Source: Triatoma infestans (Eukaryota; Arthropoda; Insecta; Hemiptera; Reduviidae). Taken from it: a stretch of DNA of 64,000 nucleotides. This document shows, one piece after another, positions 34,247 to 45,410 of the stretch (positions within the stretch are counted from its first letter, which is position 1; every line of letters starts with the position of its first letter). Made by a program: the position numbers and the translations under genes. The stretch spans positions 1-64,000 of the forward strand of contig JAAEAF010001985.1 of NCBI GenBank assembly GCA_011037195.1, written 5' to 3'. A model generated the notes under the pieces. That model worked only from the letters and a program-made list of their open reading frames with translations, was not told the DNA's origin and made no database searches.

Positions 34247-35309
34247 GTAAGTCCAAAATTATTAACTATTTTAATAAATAAATAGCTAACAGTTGTTGCA
34301 AATTAGCTTTAACATGTTTAAAGGCCTGAAATGGTGATAAGGTAATGGACAAAGTCTAAAAACTAATTTGTTGGATTTATTACTTGCTGTTAATAAATTA
34401 ATTTGCAGTTAGAGAAAGTCATGTTAAAGATTTCTATTTTGTATGTATCTTCTTCCTCAATAAGATAGATTAAAAAGACTTAAACTGAAATGATAAACTA
34501 ATGTTTAAGCTAAACAGTTTCATATTGACATCAATTTTGAGCCTTAATTTAAAATCCTAACCTTCAACATTATTAAAGTATTGTGTATTGGATTATTTAC
34601 AGTTAGCTGTCCACAAAAATAACTTAGCGTTATTTACAGTCGAATATTGAAGAAAATCAATATGAAATCGAATGAATGTATTTTTATATACACGCATATC
34701 GATTTTGAGTTTAGTATACACTAAGTCATTTTGAGTTTAGAACGGCCTAAACATCACTACTAATAGCCCAATTACCCATTATTATACGATAACCGGTGAA
34801 TTGCATAATAAAACGGGGCGGTAAGTGCAAAGAAAAACTGTAGGTTTGGGAAGTTTTCATAACCAGCAGGAGGTTAGTAGCGTTACAGTGTTGTAACAAG
34901 CTACTCAACTGGGATGTTCAGGGCCAGGCGACTTAAATATATATTTGTTGGACACGTGTCAAATCAACGTTTCTTCCAGTCACGTGACACATACCACCAT
35001 TAGTGGGCCAGCTTGTTAGAAATTCTTGTTTTAATTAGGGCCGTCTGAGAATATGGTGTAAGCTTTTTCCACTTTAGTGCCTAATTGCCTCGCTTTATAC
35101 AATGTATCGTTGCGGTAACTCGCTTGCAAACCAGTTTCTACATTATTGATAAAAGAGTGAGGGGAAATATGGTGTGAAATATTCATACAAATTCTTCTTA
35201 TTGTAATTATAACAATTGTAACTGATATATTTCCTTCAAATTTGAAATTTTTAGTCTTCTTTAGATGTTCCTAGAGTTACATGTAAATATAGGTCGGGAG
35301 GATTGTTTA
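34247..35309. other. Putative intronic spacer with E-box pair and R1k end
   Basis: Contains 34951-34988 (two E-box palindromes) and 35165-35235, a minus-oriented R1k end (ATGGTGTGAAATATTCATAC). Otherwise it is AT-rich. Confidence 0.35.
34951..34988. promoter_or_regulatory. Pair of CACGTG E-box palindromes
   Basis: GACACGTGTC (34951-34960) and GTCACGTGAC (34979-34988) are both perfect 10-bp palindromes centred on CACGTG, 28 bp apart centre to centre. The second equals the site bound by bHLH-zip factors of the MITF/TFEB type; the first fits Myc/Max- or CLOCK-type sites. Function is inferred. Confidence 0.3.
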
Positions 35310-36293
35310 CTTGAATGTGACTGATTGTCTGGCACACCATTTATCAGTTCAACAAAACTTATCGACAACTTGGCAGTATCTCTTGATGAATGGACCACTG
35401 TTTTCCAGGCTGAGGTTTACGCTATTCTTTGTTGTATATTGGATGAAAGGGTATTGTAATACTAACTTAAAAGGTGTTAATGATCTTCGCGGAAAGCTAA
35501 GCTGCGTTGACTGCGCAGAATACACTTCAGTAGATGTGTCTAGACTTCAAGGTTGGTACTAGAATATCTAAAAGGCTGGAAGAGCTTTTTTCCTTGAAAG
35601 ATGTACTTCTAGTCTGGGTACCAGGTCATGTGGGCATTTGTGGGAAATGAGGAGGTGGATAGGTTTGCCAAATTAGGCGTCTCTCTCCCTTTCATTGGTC
35701 CCGAGCGTGCTGTTGGTTTGTATTCAGGCACAAGTCTGTCAAGCTTCCAGTCATGGATAGCTTCACAGCATTCATCCGTATGGATATACACCATGGGTAT
35801 TCGGCAGTCTAAGATGACAGGGCGCAATCTATTATTGAGATTGCGCTTTGTTTTTCACGGACCTCTCTCAGGCATCTGGTTGGATCCATTACTGGGCATT
35901 GTGGTTTAAGGAGACACCTCTACACTTCATGACATTGTCTACATTAGAGACACTCTCTAATAGCGTTCATGCCAACATCCCTTTCATAGAGTCTGTGAGT
36001 CAGTGGAGGAAACACTCATTCATCTTATGACAGATTGCTTAGGTTGTAAGGAAATTAGGTTCAGGGACCTTTGGGATCTGTGGGAAGAGCTTAGGCTTAT
36101 TTCCCCCATTTAAGATTATGGTCGGATTTTTTCGGACAGCGGTGAATCTCAGATGGGTTAGCCCCGGGTCTGGATTTTTGTTCTAGACCCGGTTTGTTGT
36201 TGTTTTTGTTTGGGATAGCTATATGGGCCCAGTGGGGCTTTGGATAGCGTAGGGTTTAGTTCCTCCTCTACAGGCAAATTATAATAATAACGA
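35310..36293 (+). pseudogene. I/LOA-type LINE fragment (copy 4), decayed
   Basis: It is the plus-strand counterpart of copies 1 and 2. RNase H pieces are WTTVFQAEVYAILCCILDERV, VLLVWVPGHVGIC, GNEEVDRFAKLGVSLPFIGPE. Next come decayed knuckle-region sequence and the 3' UTR (GATAGCTATATGGGCCCAGTGGGGCTTTGG, abbreviated) and a TTATAATAATAACG tail at 36279-36293. It is 5'-truncated and full of frameshifts, and the zinc knuckle is largely lost. Confidence 0.82.
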
Positions 36294-37640
36294 CTAACCT
36301 ACAAATTCTCCAAAACACTTAACAATTAATTTTTCCGGACAAAAGTTGTCATTAAAAGTGGTGTGTGTGTGTGGGGGGGGATGTTAGCATTCCATGGTTA
36401 GGTTGAATTCGTCTTCGAGAAAATTAAAAAAAAAAATACTTTGCTATAAAGTTGCGCTACCGATTAACAGATTTTCTGTAAACTTAGAGAAGTCTTTTTG
36501 CTTATAATATATTTTAATATAATACAGGAAGTACAATCATACACATACATTACACGAACATGACACTAGCGGAAAGCTTAACAATGCATTACCACCTCCT
36601 CCCCTAGAATACTTCCCAAATAATTTTTTTATAGAAAAATGTTTCTTATAAAAGTGATAGTTAAAGTGTAGTTAGTGTGCGATGTTTAACGAAAACTGTT
36701 GAAGACGTTTTTGAGGAAATCGCTAAAAACTGGAAAGGAAAGAAAGCACTCACTAATGTCACTCAGTTCCGGTTGATAGATTTTGACTGAATCGTTCGTG
36801 AAAGCTACGCTGGAGTTATCTAAATCATCACATTTGATAAATTTTATTCAACGGACCTTGTATTTCCGGTGAAAACAAAATATCTCACAAAACCATATAA
36901 TCCCGGAAAGCTTAATCTTAGTACTACCACCGCTTGCTAGAAGTTCCAGATTTGAAGAAAATTGCTACTTTGGAAGAGCAAATTTACAGAATAGGTTTTT
37001 TGAATTTTTCGTAATTTGGTTCGAAACATCTCCACGTAAAGCTTTCCATTAAACTTGGTATGCTAACTGCACAAATATAAACATATCACTTTTATTTGAA
37101 AAATTAAAAAAAAAAAAAAAAAGATTTTAATTAGCTGAGCGAAATTTATTGCGTTAAATTTTAAATATTAATATGCAATTGGTGTGCTCTACTAGACTTT
37201 AATCACTTCTCTACCTGCCAAGATTGGTAGGTAGGTACTTGCCTCCCCCCCCCATCATTGTTAGGACAAATGAGGAAAACGAGTTTAAAGATAATTTGTC
37301 ATTTCATATACAACTGTAGTAACACAAATTTGACACGCTAGCAAAACTTCTTCTTGAGAGAAAGTAAAAAATTATTGAATACAATAAATCAATAAGTCAA
37401 CACTTCCGTTGGCCGATTTAAATATAGAGCGAGTTTGCTCATTTGAATAAAATAACAACAGAAACAGATATAGTCACAAATGTAGTACATTTGCTACCAA
37501 AAAAGATAATTTTCTTAACTAGAGAGTCTCTGAAAATATATTTTCTGATTGTAAACTCAGTTTCTAAAAATCTGGCAATATTTATTTCCTCTAGTAAAAT
37601 TTAAATTGGAATTGGGAAGACGATCGTTAAAGAGAGCATC
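36294..37640. repeat. Decayed R1k fragments
   Basis: Similarity to R1k cores recurs on the minus strand at 36590-36900 (TTTTGAGGAAATCGC, AGTTCCGGTTGATAGATTTTG) and the plus strand at 36940-37110 and 37330-37400. A short GT/G tract lies at 36359-36379. Confidence 0.5.
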
Positions 37641-38420
37641 AGTAATGTCCACTAACGTCAGTCTTCTTTTTATATTATTCGCTCATTAGAAATAACTATG
37701 GCTGTGGACACTCTCCAGAGAATATGTGTATGTGTGTGTGAGAGAGACAAGCAACCGCCGTACGTCTTCTGGTTATTTTTTTATTCCCCGATATGGAAGG
37801 GACAGACTGTGGGGGAGTAGGCTCAGCTAATACTTGTAGTTAGCGTGTGCAGACTGCGGAGCTATCCTACTAGTGAAAAACCTTTCTTTAACGAACTGAC
37901 CAATCCTCCTCACTTGTGTTGTAGCGGTTGGTTGTCCATTGCTGTTGTTTCTTGCAAGCAAAGGCACAAAGTTTGCCGACAACGTATAAAAGTTCCCCTC
38001 TCCATTTTTCTGTTACACATCTCTTTGTCTACTATTTCTTCTTCTTCTTGCAGCAGAATAAGTGGGGCGAACTTACCGTCTCTTCTTCTTATTACTACTG
38101 GCAACACTTACCCACACTCTTAGCCTTTCTCTCTCTCCATCCACCTACTGTTTCTCTTTCTCAACGTTACATGCACACACCATCAAAGTTATAAATACAC
38201 ACAACACACACACACGCCGGCTGAAATAATGAGATATCGAACGAAATAGAAGAAAAAGTATAAACTTGTTTTTGAAGGGATTCGGTCACTAATTAGAGAA
38301 GAGGTTGTGACTTGAGTAGTGAGTGAGCAAGAAAGAGATATTGGCTGTGCGAGTGAATACGACGGCTCTCGTTAGTGAAGTCCCATAAGGGGTATGTCCC
38401 CGCAGTGTTGGGACCAACAA
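37641..38420 (+). promoter_or_regulatory. Promoter-like, non-repetitive patch
   Basis: Composition is more balanced than the surroundings. GTATAAAAGTTCCC (37983-37996) is a good TATA-box match, followed by pyrimidine-rich sequence. Frames on both strands (37845-38123, 37928-38194, 37910-38107) carry no known motif. It could be a promoter/5' UTR or an unidentified LTR. Confidence 0.25.
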
Positions 38421-40504
38421 CAGCCTTCTTTTAGTCTTGTCTTGTCCTTCCTCAAATAACCATCCATACTTAAATCAGTGATCTTATTTTATATATTAGT
38501 TTCATTAAATATGGTGTCCAATTTTTTTAATGTGGTCAAAAAAAGTTCAAGTTTACGCCAGTGTTTCAGTGTAATATCAAAACAGGTGTGGTGGTCCAAC
38601 AATCAAAAATCTCATATCCTTCATCTACCTTAAAACTTAATCTACCTATAAAACCATTAGGCTAGGGATATTGTTGGCACTAAACCATTTTTATCAGCAA
38701 ATGATAGAAATGTAAAGAAATTCAAAGGTTTGTTTGACCATACAATCGTATGACGTCATAACACTAGAAGTTGCGCGCGCACTTTGAAGTTTGAGGTAAC
38801 AAACAGGCAGGTATTGCATATTCATTTTTAGATATCAATATTGTTCTGGGTATTGCATATTTTTTCTAATTAAATTCATATTACTTTACAACAATTAAAG
38901 ATAATTTATTTATCTTATTATTCTGAAAATGTAAATAACTAATCTTAAACCAAAAAAAAATTCAATATAAATTGTTTGACCTTTTCAAGCTGCCTAGTAA
39001 GAACCAGAAAAAGGACTAGTAACCAAATCAAAAGATATAATTGACCAAGATTAATTAATATTTCTGCAATTAAAATTAGGTGGGTGATAAATGAGTATAA
39101 ATTCAGCATACAATTCATGAGCATTAACATCAAGTATGAGTTCATATTCTAATTGGTAATAGTCATAATAAGGCCTTCCTTCGTAAGTCCCCTCAAATGT
39201 GGAGTATATACAGAACATTTAGTTAAGTTAACTAACTTTTTCTTTCCCAACCTGCCTTTCTACTACAGCGTCTTCTAAGAACAGCTTGAAATATTTACTT
39301 TAAATATCCCCAATAAAATTAAATTTTGGTTGACTCAGAATTATTTTAAAAAGTTGGCCAAATTAGAAAATTATTGCCCAAATATCATTAAAGTACTATA
39401 TTACCAATACTATATTTCAAATTTATTTTAGGTTCTTTATTTAGACTTTTGCTCAGTAAATGGACCTTTTAATCAGCAATTTTGAAAATCTACACAATCT
39501 GAGGTCACTATAGGGCAGACTGCAAATATAAGAATTTATACTCAAACTTATATTAAATTGTATATTTTCTGATGAAATTGACCATGTACTCCAGAAATTC
39601 AGTCAGCGCGTGAGTAAATACTCACTATTGACTTTATAATTCCCATCATTCAATAGAGCAATAAAAATTGCAATAAAAAGCATATATTTTATTTTTAATA
39701 ATTCTCAGTTATTCCAAGACAGAATTTCCTTTTTTTCTTTTTCCTCTAATCTAAGAAAAACTTGCTAAGTATTAAAAATGACAATCCTTAAAAAGGCTCA
39801 ACAAAAAATAGTAAGGTAAAAAAAAAAATGATGTAAAAAAGCGCTGGTGTGCAGGAATTAGTTACTGTAATGGCCAACAGATTTCGTGAAGTGCTGTATT
39901 CTAACTTTTAACGCTGTAAAAAATATAACGTAAGTTGTTGGGGTCGTTTCAAATTTTCGAATTTGAGTTTTCACCGGAAATTACATATTTCGAATTTCCT
40001 TTAAGTATGCGGAAAAAAAATACGTTTTCAGCAAATGGCCAGTATGTGTGTTGAACAACTGTAGGAAACCAAAATTATCATAGGAGCCGGTGGAGGCTGG
40101 TGCATAAGTCCTGCGACACTGTAGCACCCCCAGAAAGTAACTACAAAAATTAGTTTTTAAATTTATGATAAGAAATAGTAACATAATAATCTTTACCTAA
40201 TTATTACTTATACACTATTAATAAATCATTTTTAAAAAGAAATATTTCATCAAGCGTTGCTTACTGCTAATGCGGTGTCAAAAACTGGCCTTATTCGGTT
40301 GTTTCTGACAAGCTTCGTTTGCCTTAATAATGTGACCCAACTAGTGCTACTTTAGCTGCTCGCCGGGCGGCAGCGTTGATTGCAATTGTGTGCCATATTA
40401 AAAAAATGTTTATTGTGTTCGTTAAAGGTTTCACGGCAGAATATGTTTACTTATTCAATAATTTTTATTTTTATGGAAAAAATATACAATAAAATAAATA
40501 TTAT
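38421..40504. other. No recognised gene; AT-rich spacer
   Basis: An R1k scrap lies at 39940-40010 (TTTTCGAATTTGAGTTTTCACCGG, abbreviated). Otherwise nothing was identified. Confidence 0.45.
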
Positions 40505-40654
40505 TTTTACTTTCTCTTATTCCTAGTAAGAGGAAGGAAGTATTGTAATCGTGTCAAATTTTTGATATCGAGTTTTCACCGGAAATATCCGTTTTGAGGT
40601 CCCCTGAGTCCAAAAAAGTGGTTTTTAGCAAATGGTCTGTGTGTGTGTGTGTCA

Positions 40655-40686
<32 letters not shown>

Positions 40687-41523
40687 ATGTATGTATGTAT
40701 GTGGACAGCATAGCTCGAAAACGAAAAATCGTAGAAAGTTCGAACTTGATATTCCGTTTAGTTATCACCATAGGATCCGACGTGGGTCATCTGTCAAAAT
40801 TCCTCAACCGGAAGTACCACTTTACTAGTTGGATTTTTTACTTTTTTGCAATTTTCTCAAAAATGGCTCCAACGATTTTCTTTAAACTTGGAACATCAAC
40901 CACACATGCAAAGAACTACAACTTTTATTTGAAACATTTCTCCGGTAAAATGCATTTTTGGGGCAGGAGTGGGGTTAGGTTTCCATCTAAAGTGCTATTT
41001 CAGTTTATTAGATAATTCTTTCATCTAAATATTGTTAATTAGAATTAAATATGTTGTTGAAATTCCGAGTTTGAAAAAATCGGATAACCGGAAGTGCGTT
41101 TACTTTACCACTTTACTAAATGATTTATTCACTTTTTCGTAATTTCTCAAAAATGCTCCGACGATTTTTTTGAAACTTCGTATATAAACTAAATATGCAA
41201 AGATCTACAAGTTTTATTTAAAACATTTCTCTGGGAAAATCCATTTAAGGGCACTTTTAGGAGGGCGGGGTTATGTTTTTCTCTAAAGTGCTATCACAGT
41301 TGATTATACAATTCTACCATCCAAACAAAATTAATTAAAAATAAATAGATGGCCAAAATTCCGAGTTTTAAGAAATTTAATAAACCGGAAATGCGCTTTT
41401 ACTGAAAAGTTTTTTTTCCAGTTTTCGACGAATTTCGTTAAATTTGGTACACAAACTATAATATTTGTCAATTATAATTTTGAGCAGGAGTAAGAGAAAG
41501 TTGTGCGAGTGTTTCACACCAGA
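40505..41523 (+). repeat. R1k repeat, best-preserved copy
   Basis: 1,019 bp from TTTTACTTTCTCTTATTCC to GTGCGAGTGTTTCACACCAG. The ends share an inverted motif (ACTTTCTCTTA / TAAGAGAAAGT). A (GT)n(ATGT)n tract occupies 40638-40700. Two related tandem units (40808-41087 and 41088-41384) each begin CCGGAAGT and share TTTTCTCAAAAATG.CTCC.ACGATTTT, TTTATTTGAAACATTTCTC, AAAGTGCTAT and AATTCCGAGTTT. No conserved reading frame. Confidence 0.9.
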
Positions 41524-42423
41524 ATTTTTATGTTTACAAGGATGGGTGTTAGTGTTAAATATTTAAAAAAAATGAAGTTCGTTCCATTCCTAACATAATA
41601 ATTCAACAAATAGCAGTTAGGGCTTGATTTCTCAAATAAATAATTTTAATGAAAAAGTTATTCAAAAATTTTATGAAGTTAAAAGTAGAAGAATGGACTT
41701 TATATTAAATAATTTATTTATTTTTTTTCATTTATATTAGTTTTTTGAGAAATAATGTATTTTGTATAACGGACATATCTCAAAAAATATTCGTGTGAAT
41801 TTATTTTTAATTAAATTGACTTGAATTTTGACATATTCCGTTTTACCCACTTGCCAACTTCACAGACCGCCACTGCATGGAGCTGTAAGACGTCAGTCTT
41901 CTCTCTCTCTCTCCTCTCTCTCTGTAGTGGCAATCAATACAATTATAATTCCACCACCTGGTGAGAGTTAAGGGACAACATATATAGTAAAAACACCGAC
42001 TTTTAAGAAAAGTTCCAGATTGCATTAAGAAGACCGTCAGGTGGCACATTTTTTACTTTCTCTTATTTTTTTTAAATTAAAATTAGGTTGCTTTAATTCA
42101 ATTTTCTATGATTCTCTCTTCTTTTTTTACGAAATTAAATTTCAAAGGAAGAAAACTTTAACGGTTCTCTATACGTGTTTAATATTTTTTACATAATTTT
42201 GTTGCAGCAAGCCATCATGTTAATGGTTGTTTTGTTAGGCGACATTCATAACCAGTACAGTCCAGAGGAAAGCGTCTAATGATTAAAACTAAATAGTTTC
42301 ATTGTTTTAGAATCTTTTACATAAAGATAATCCCTTGGGAAAATGATTTTGCTTTTTTCTTTTCTTTTTTTTAACTTTTCTGAGCATCCTGGAATAACAC
42401 CATTTTGCCAGAATGTCCACAAC
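41524..42423. other. No recognised gene; AT-rich spacer
   Basis: Includes a CT-rich tract at 41896-41921. No coding motif. Confidence 0.4.
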
Positions 42424-42425
42424 TA

Positions 42426-43938
42426 CACTCATGTTCAAAATTAGCGCACCACCTTGTTTTTTTTTTTTAAATAAAAATTATATTATGATTAATATTAAAC
42501 ATTCTAGCTTATAACAGTAATATTCACATACGTGAAAGTTATGTGTAATTTCTTTCCCATAAACAATAACTAATCCCTTTTTATCCAAAGGTTTGGCCCT
42601 GAATCCAATAACAAAGTTAGTTGATGCACTAATCTCCTCTATGCAAATGGGTCTTCATTCTTGTTCATTGTTTTTTTCTTATATTATTTTAAACACTTTT
42701 TAAATAACGGAATGATTCGTGTTCGGAATCTGAGTGAGGCCGTCACAGCGGTTACTATGTCGAGGAGGGGCACAGTCAGCGTCAAGTGGCCGGAATGTTG
42801 GAAGTAAACCACACTACCATCGGAAGAACTCTGAGACGCTTGGGGAGGCTGGCTCGCACACAAGAAGGACTGGACAAGGGTGCCCTACGTTTATGTCAGA
42901 ACGAGACTATCGTTATTTGAGATTAAAAGTCTTAAGATTAAGGCAAGTTACCAGTACTGAGCTTTAGAATTTAATTCAAAGGATGAGAGATGTATCAATT
43001 TCTGGTTCTACCGTAAGAAGAAGAAATTGTACTTAGGAAAGCAGGAATGGCTATCAGAAGACTAGTAAACGGGCCTCTTCTCTCCAGACAGCATCAAACC
43101 GCCAGGTTTTGTTTAGCCAGAGAACACCTCGTTGGACTATTGAAGATAGGAGCCATGTTTTTTTTTCTGACGAAGTGAGAATTGGTTTGCGGATGGATGA
43201 GTTGGAGCTTTCATGTACTGGGGAGGGATTTTCGGAGGCTCGTATAGCATTAGCTGTCACTCAAGGAAGGGCTTTAAATGCTGAAAGTTATTTGGAAGAA
43301 GTTCTCCAAGATTATGTTATGCTCTTTTTTCCTCAGATTAGGGAAAGCTTTATCTTAATGCAAGCTAATGCCAGAATAGAACAAGGATTGTGGATGATTA
43401 TCTCTTCAAAATGGGGATTAGGAGCATGAACTGGCCAGCAAGAAGGCCAGACTTAAATCCAATAGAACATGTCTAGGACCATCTAAAATGCGTATTCGAA
43501 GACGTGTCCCAGCTCCGGAGAGACTTGGTGATTTGGAAAGAGCAACACTGGTAGAAGGGAAGAATATCTCTCAAGATTTTCTACAAAATCTTATTACATG
43601 GATGAGACAACGGCTAGAAGCTGTGATCAGAGCCAACACACGTGAAGGGAAGGCAACACACGTTACTAACATCAATAATTTTTTATGATCTTATAACAAG
43701 AGAAAGAAGAAATGAGATTTTATATTATCATCTTTTTTATAATTTTCATTATTTCTCATCCTTTTTCTCATGAAAAAAATTTATTCTTTCTCACTTCTCT
43801 CTCATTCAATATATATATATATATATATATATTTATTTATCTCTAATATAATAACATAACTGATTTTTATCCTATTTTTCATTATAATAAACTTTTAATT
43901 TAAAAAACTAGGTGGTACGCTAATTTTGAACAGGAGTG
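42426..43938 (+). mobile_element. Tc1/mariner-type DNA transposon with terminal inverted repeats
   Basis: The left end CACTCATGTTCAAAATTAGC and the inverted right end differ at few positions over about 38 bp. TA lies immediately outside both ends (42424-42425 and 43939-43940), the expected Tc1/mariner duplication. 1,513 bp, close to the length of an autonomous Tc1-type element. The transposase inside is inactivated. Confidence 0.92.
42715..43690 (+). pseudogene. Tc1-type transposase, dead
   Basis: The N-terminal DNA-binding region is shifted. HVFFSDEVRI carries the first catalytic Asp (43169-43171). YWGGIFGG corresponds to the 'WGGIS' block. ILMQANAR replaces the usual QDNA, so the second catalytic Asp is lost. 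WPARRPDLNPIEHV retains the third acidic residue, followed by TAG where Trp is expected. At least four frameshifts or stops lie across ~970 bp. It may still serve as a source of inverted repeats recognised by an active relative. Confidence 0.88.
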
Positions 43939-43940
43939 TA

Positions 43941-44114
43941 TTTTTGCTGTTGAAGAGAGCACAACACTCACACAACTTTCTCTTACTGCTGATGTGATAC
44001 AATTATATATAAAATGACAATTCTTTAAACTTCACATTTTACTCAAAAATATCTGAGTAGGAGGGAACAAGTACCTGCTCGGCATAAGAGTGTTTATATA
44101 TATATATATAATAA
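43941..44114 (-). repeat. R1k end fragment and (TA)n
   Basis: CACAACACTCACACAACTTTCTCTTACTG at 43959-43987 (abbreviated motif) is the minus-oriented R1k end; (TA)n lies at 44093-44110. Confidence 0.6.
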
Positions 44115-44115
44115 T

Positions 44116-44330
44116 TTAAGGCGCGTCAACATCTATGGTCATTGGCACCCGGAGCCTTCTCAGTCCACTGTTCGCCTCCAGACAGTGTTCTCTCGTTACA
44201 GACAACACTGTCCATCACCGGACAGTGAGCTGTAGACGCTCCTAACTAGAAAAAATCTAATGGTAGCACAACTGGTCTCGAACCCGGGTCATCCGCTTGG
44301 GAATCTAGTACGCTAACTATTCCCTTACCT
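44116..44330 (-). repeat. tRNA-derived SINE (family S1)
   Basis: The body contains CAGTGTTCTCTCGTTACAGA and AACACTGTCC as at 3337-3370, with the same 14-nt loop. The middle strand can also pair with the following GGACAGTG. The tRNA-like head (B box GGGTTCGAGACC on the minus strand) is at 44330-44260. The 3' end is AATTTAAGGCGCGTCAACATC (abbreviated) at 44113-44133. Confidence 0.7.
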
Positions 44331-44384
44331 AGGTGTTTATATTATACTCAATTTTACCAATCCCACGAAACTTGCTGAAAATTC

Positions 44385-44798
44385 CGCAGAATAATTCCAT
44401 TTTCCCGAGGAAATGTTTCAGATAAAAGTGATAGGTATTTTGGAATATAGATAGTATACGAAGTTTAAAGAAAATCGTTCACACACACACACACACACAG
44501 ACTACTCATTCTGTAGAAATTTTCTTTCGTACTCAGTGGACGTTAAAATATGTGTTTTCGAAGAAAACTCCATTTTGAAAAATTAGGACAAACAGAAATT
44601 GATGAAAGAGAGAACCTGTACTCACCAAGATTTACTTAACTAAAGCTAATACCATTTCTTTCATACTTAGGCGCCCTCGGAACATCTATTTCTGGCTAAA
44701 ACTCAATTTCGAATGTTTTACTAGATTGCATAGATCTATTTCTCCCTCTCATCTGCAGTCAGCGAAAGTAAACAAAAAATAACCTTCCACTTAAATTT
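44385..44798 (-). repeat. R1k fragment
   Basis: ATTTTCCCGAGGAAATGTTTC, GTATACGAAGTTTAAAGAAA and a (CA)n tract (44477-44500) match R1k in minus orientation; decay increases to the right. Confidence 0.6.
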
Positions 44799-45033
44799 TA
44801 GATAGATAGATTCTGTACAGGTTATATTATGCCACCGCGACCCCTATGGGTTTATCGTAGCACCCACAAGTTAGAGCATCCTCTCCAGTCCTGTCTATTT
44901 AATTAAACTTAGGAGCCTGGAGAGAGACTCCTGGGTGAAGCTTAACGGCGTCAATTTCTCCTCCCTAAAGAGGAGAAATCTCAGCCACATAAGCCTCTCA
45001 CCATCATACTGACATAATACTTGCAGTACTATT

Positions 45034-45316
45034 TCCTCTTCAGAGATATTTTCCATGATAGCCTGGGCTGTTTTGCGGTCATCGACTGGTTTCGATCCTG
45101 ATAAACTGAGGAGGTTTCGGATGTCTTGATATAAACACTATGATAACACAGACTTCTTGCTTAGAGCAAAATCAGTTTACCCACTCAAGTGTATAATGCA
45201 GTGTTTAATTGATTTTTAGTTGGGTATGTCTATGGTATCATTGCTTAAACCGATCGATGAACCACAAAATGAACAGGCTATCATGGAAAGTGTCTCTGAT
45301 GTTTCCAGAACAACAG
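45034..45316. repeat. Palindromic repeat insert (family P), copy 1
   Basis: Positions 45034-45180 (minus sense) contain GGTCATCGACTGG and GATAGCCTGGGCTGTTTTGC. Positions 45225-45316 carry the complementary order (CGATCGATGAACCACAAAAT...CAGGCTATCATGGAAA). The minus arm also matches 48100-48285. Inverted pairing makes a foldback. Confidence 0.55.
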
Positions 45317-45410
45317 TTTTCTCTTCTTTCTGACATGACAAAAATCTACATTGGCTGACCCATTGTCAGTTCCATGCGATGCCTGTGCATGTTAAGTCTT
45401 CAGTGACCAG

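Noticed and set aside
40632..41015. 127-codon ORF (also 6356-6658, 13993-14310, 40643-40828)
   Set aside because: The frames come from GT/CA microsatellites and R1k sequence; they are not conserved between R1k copies.
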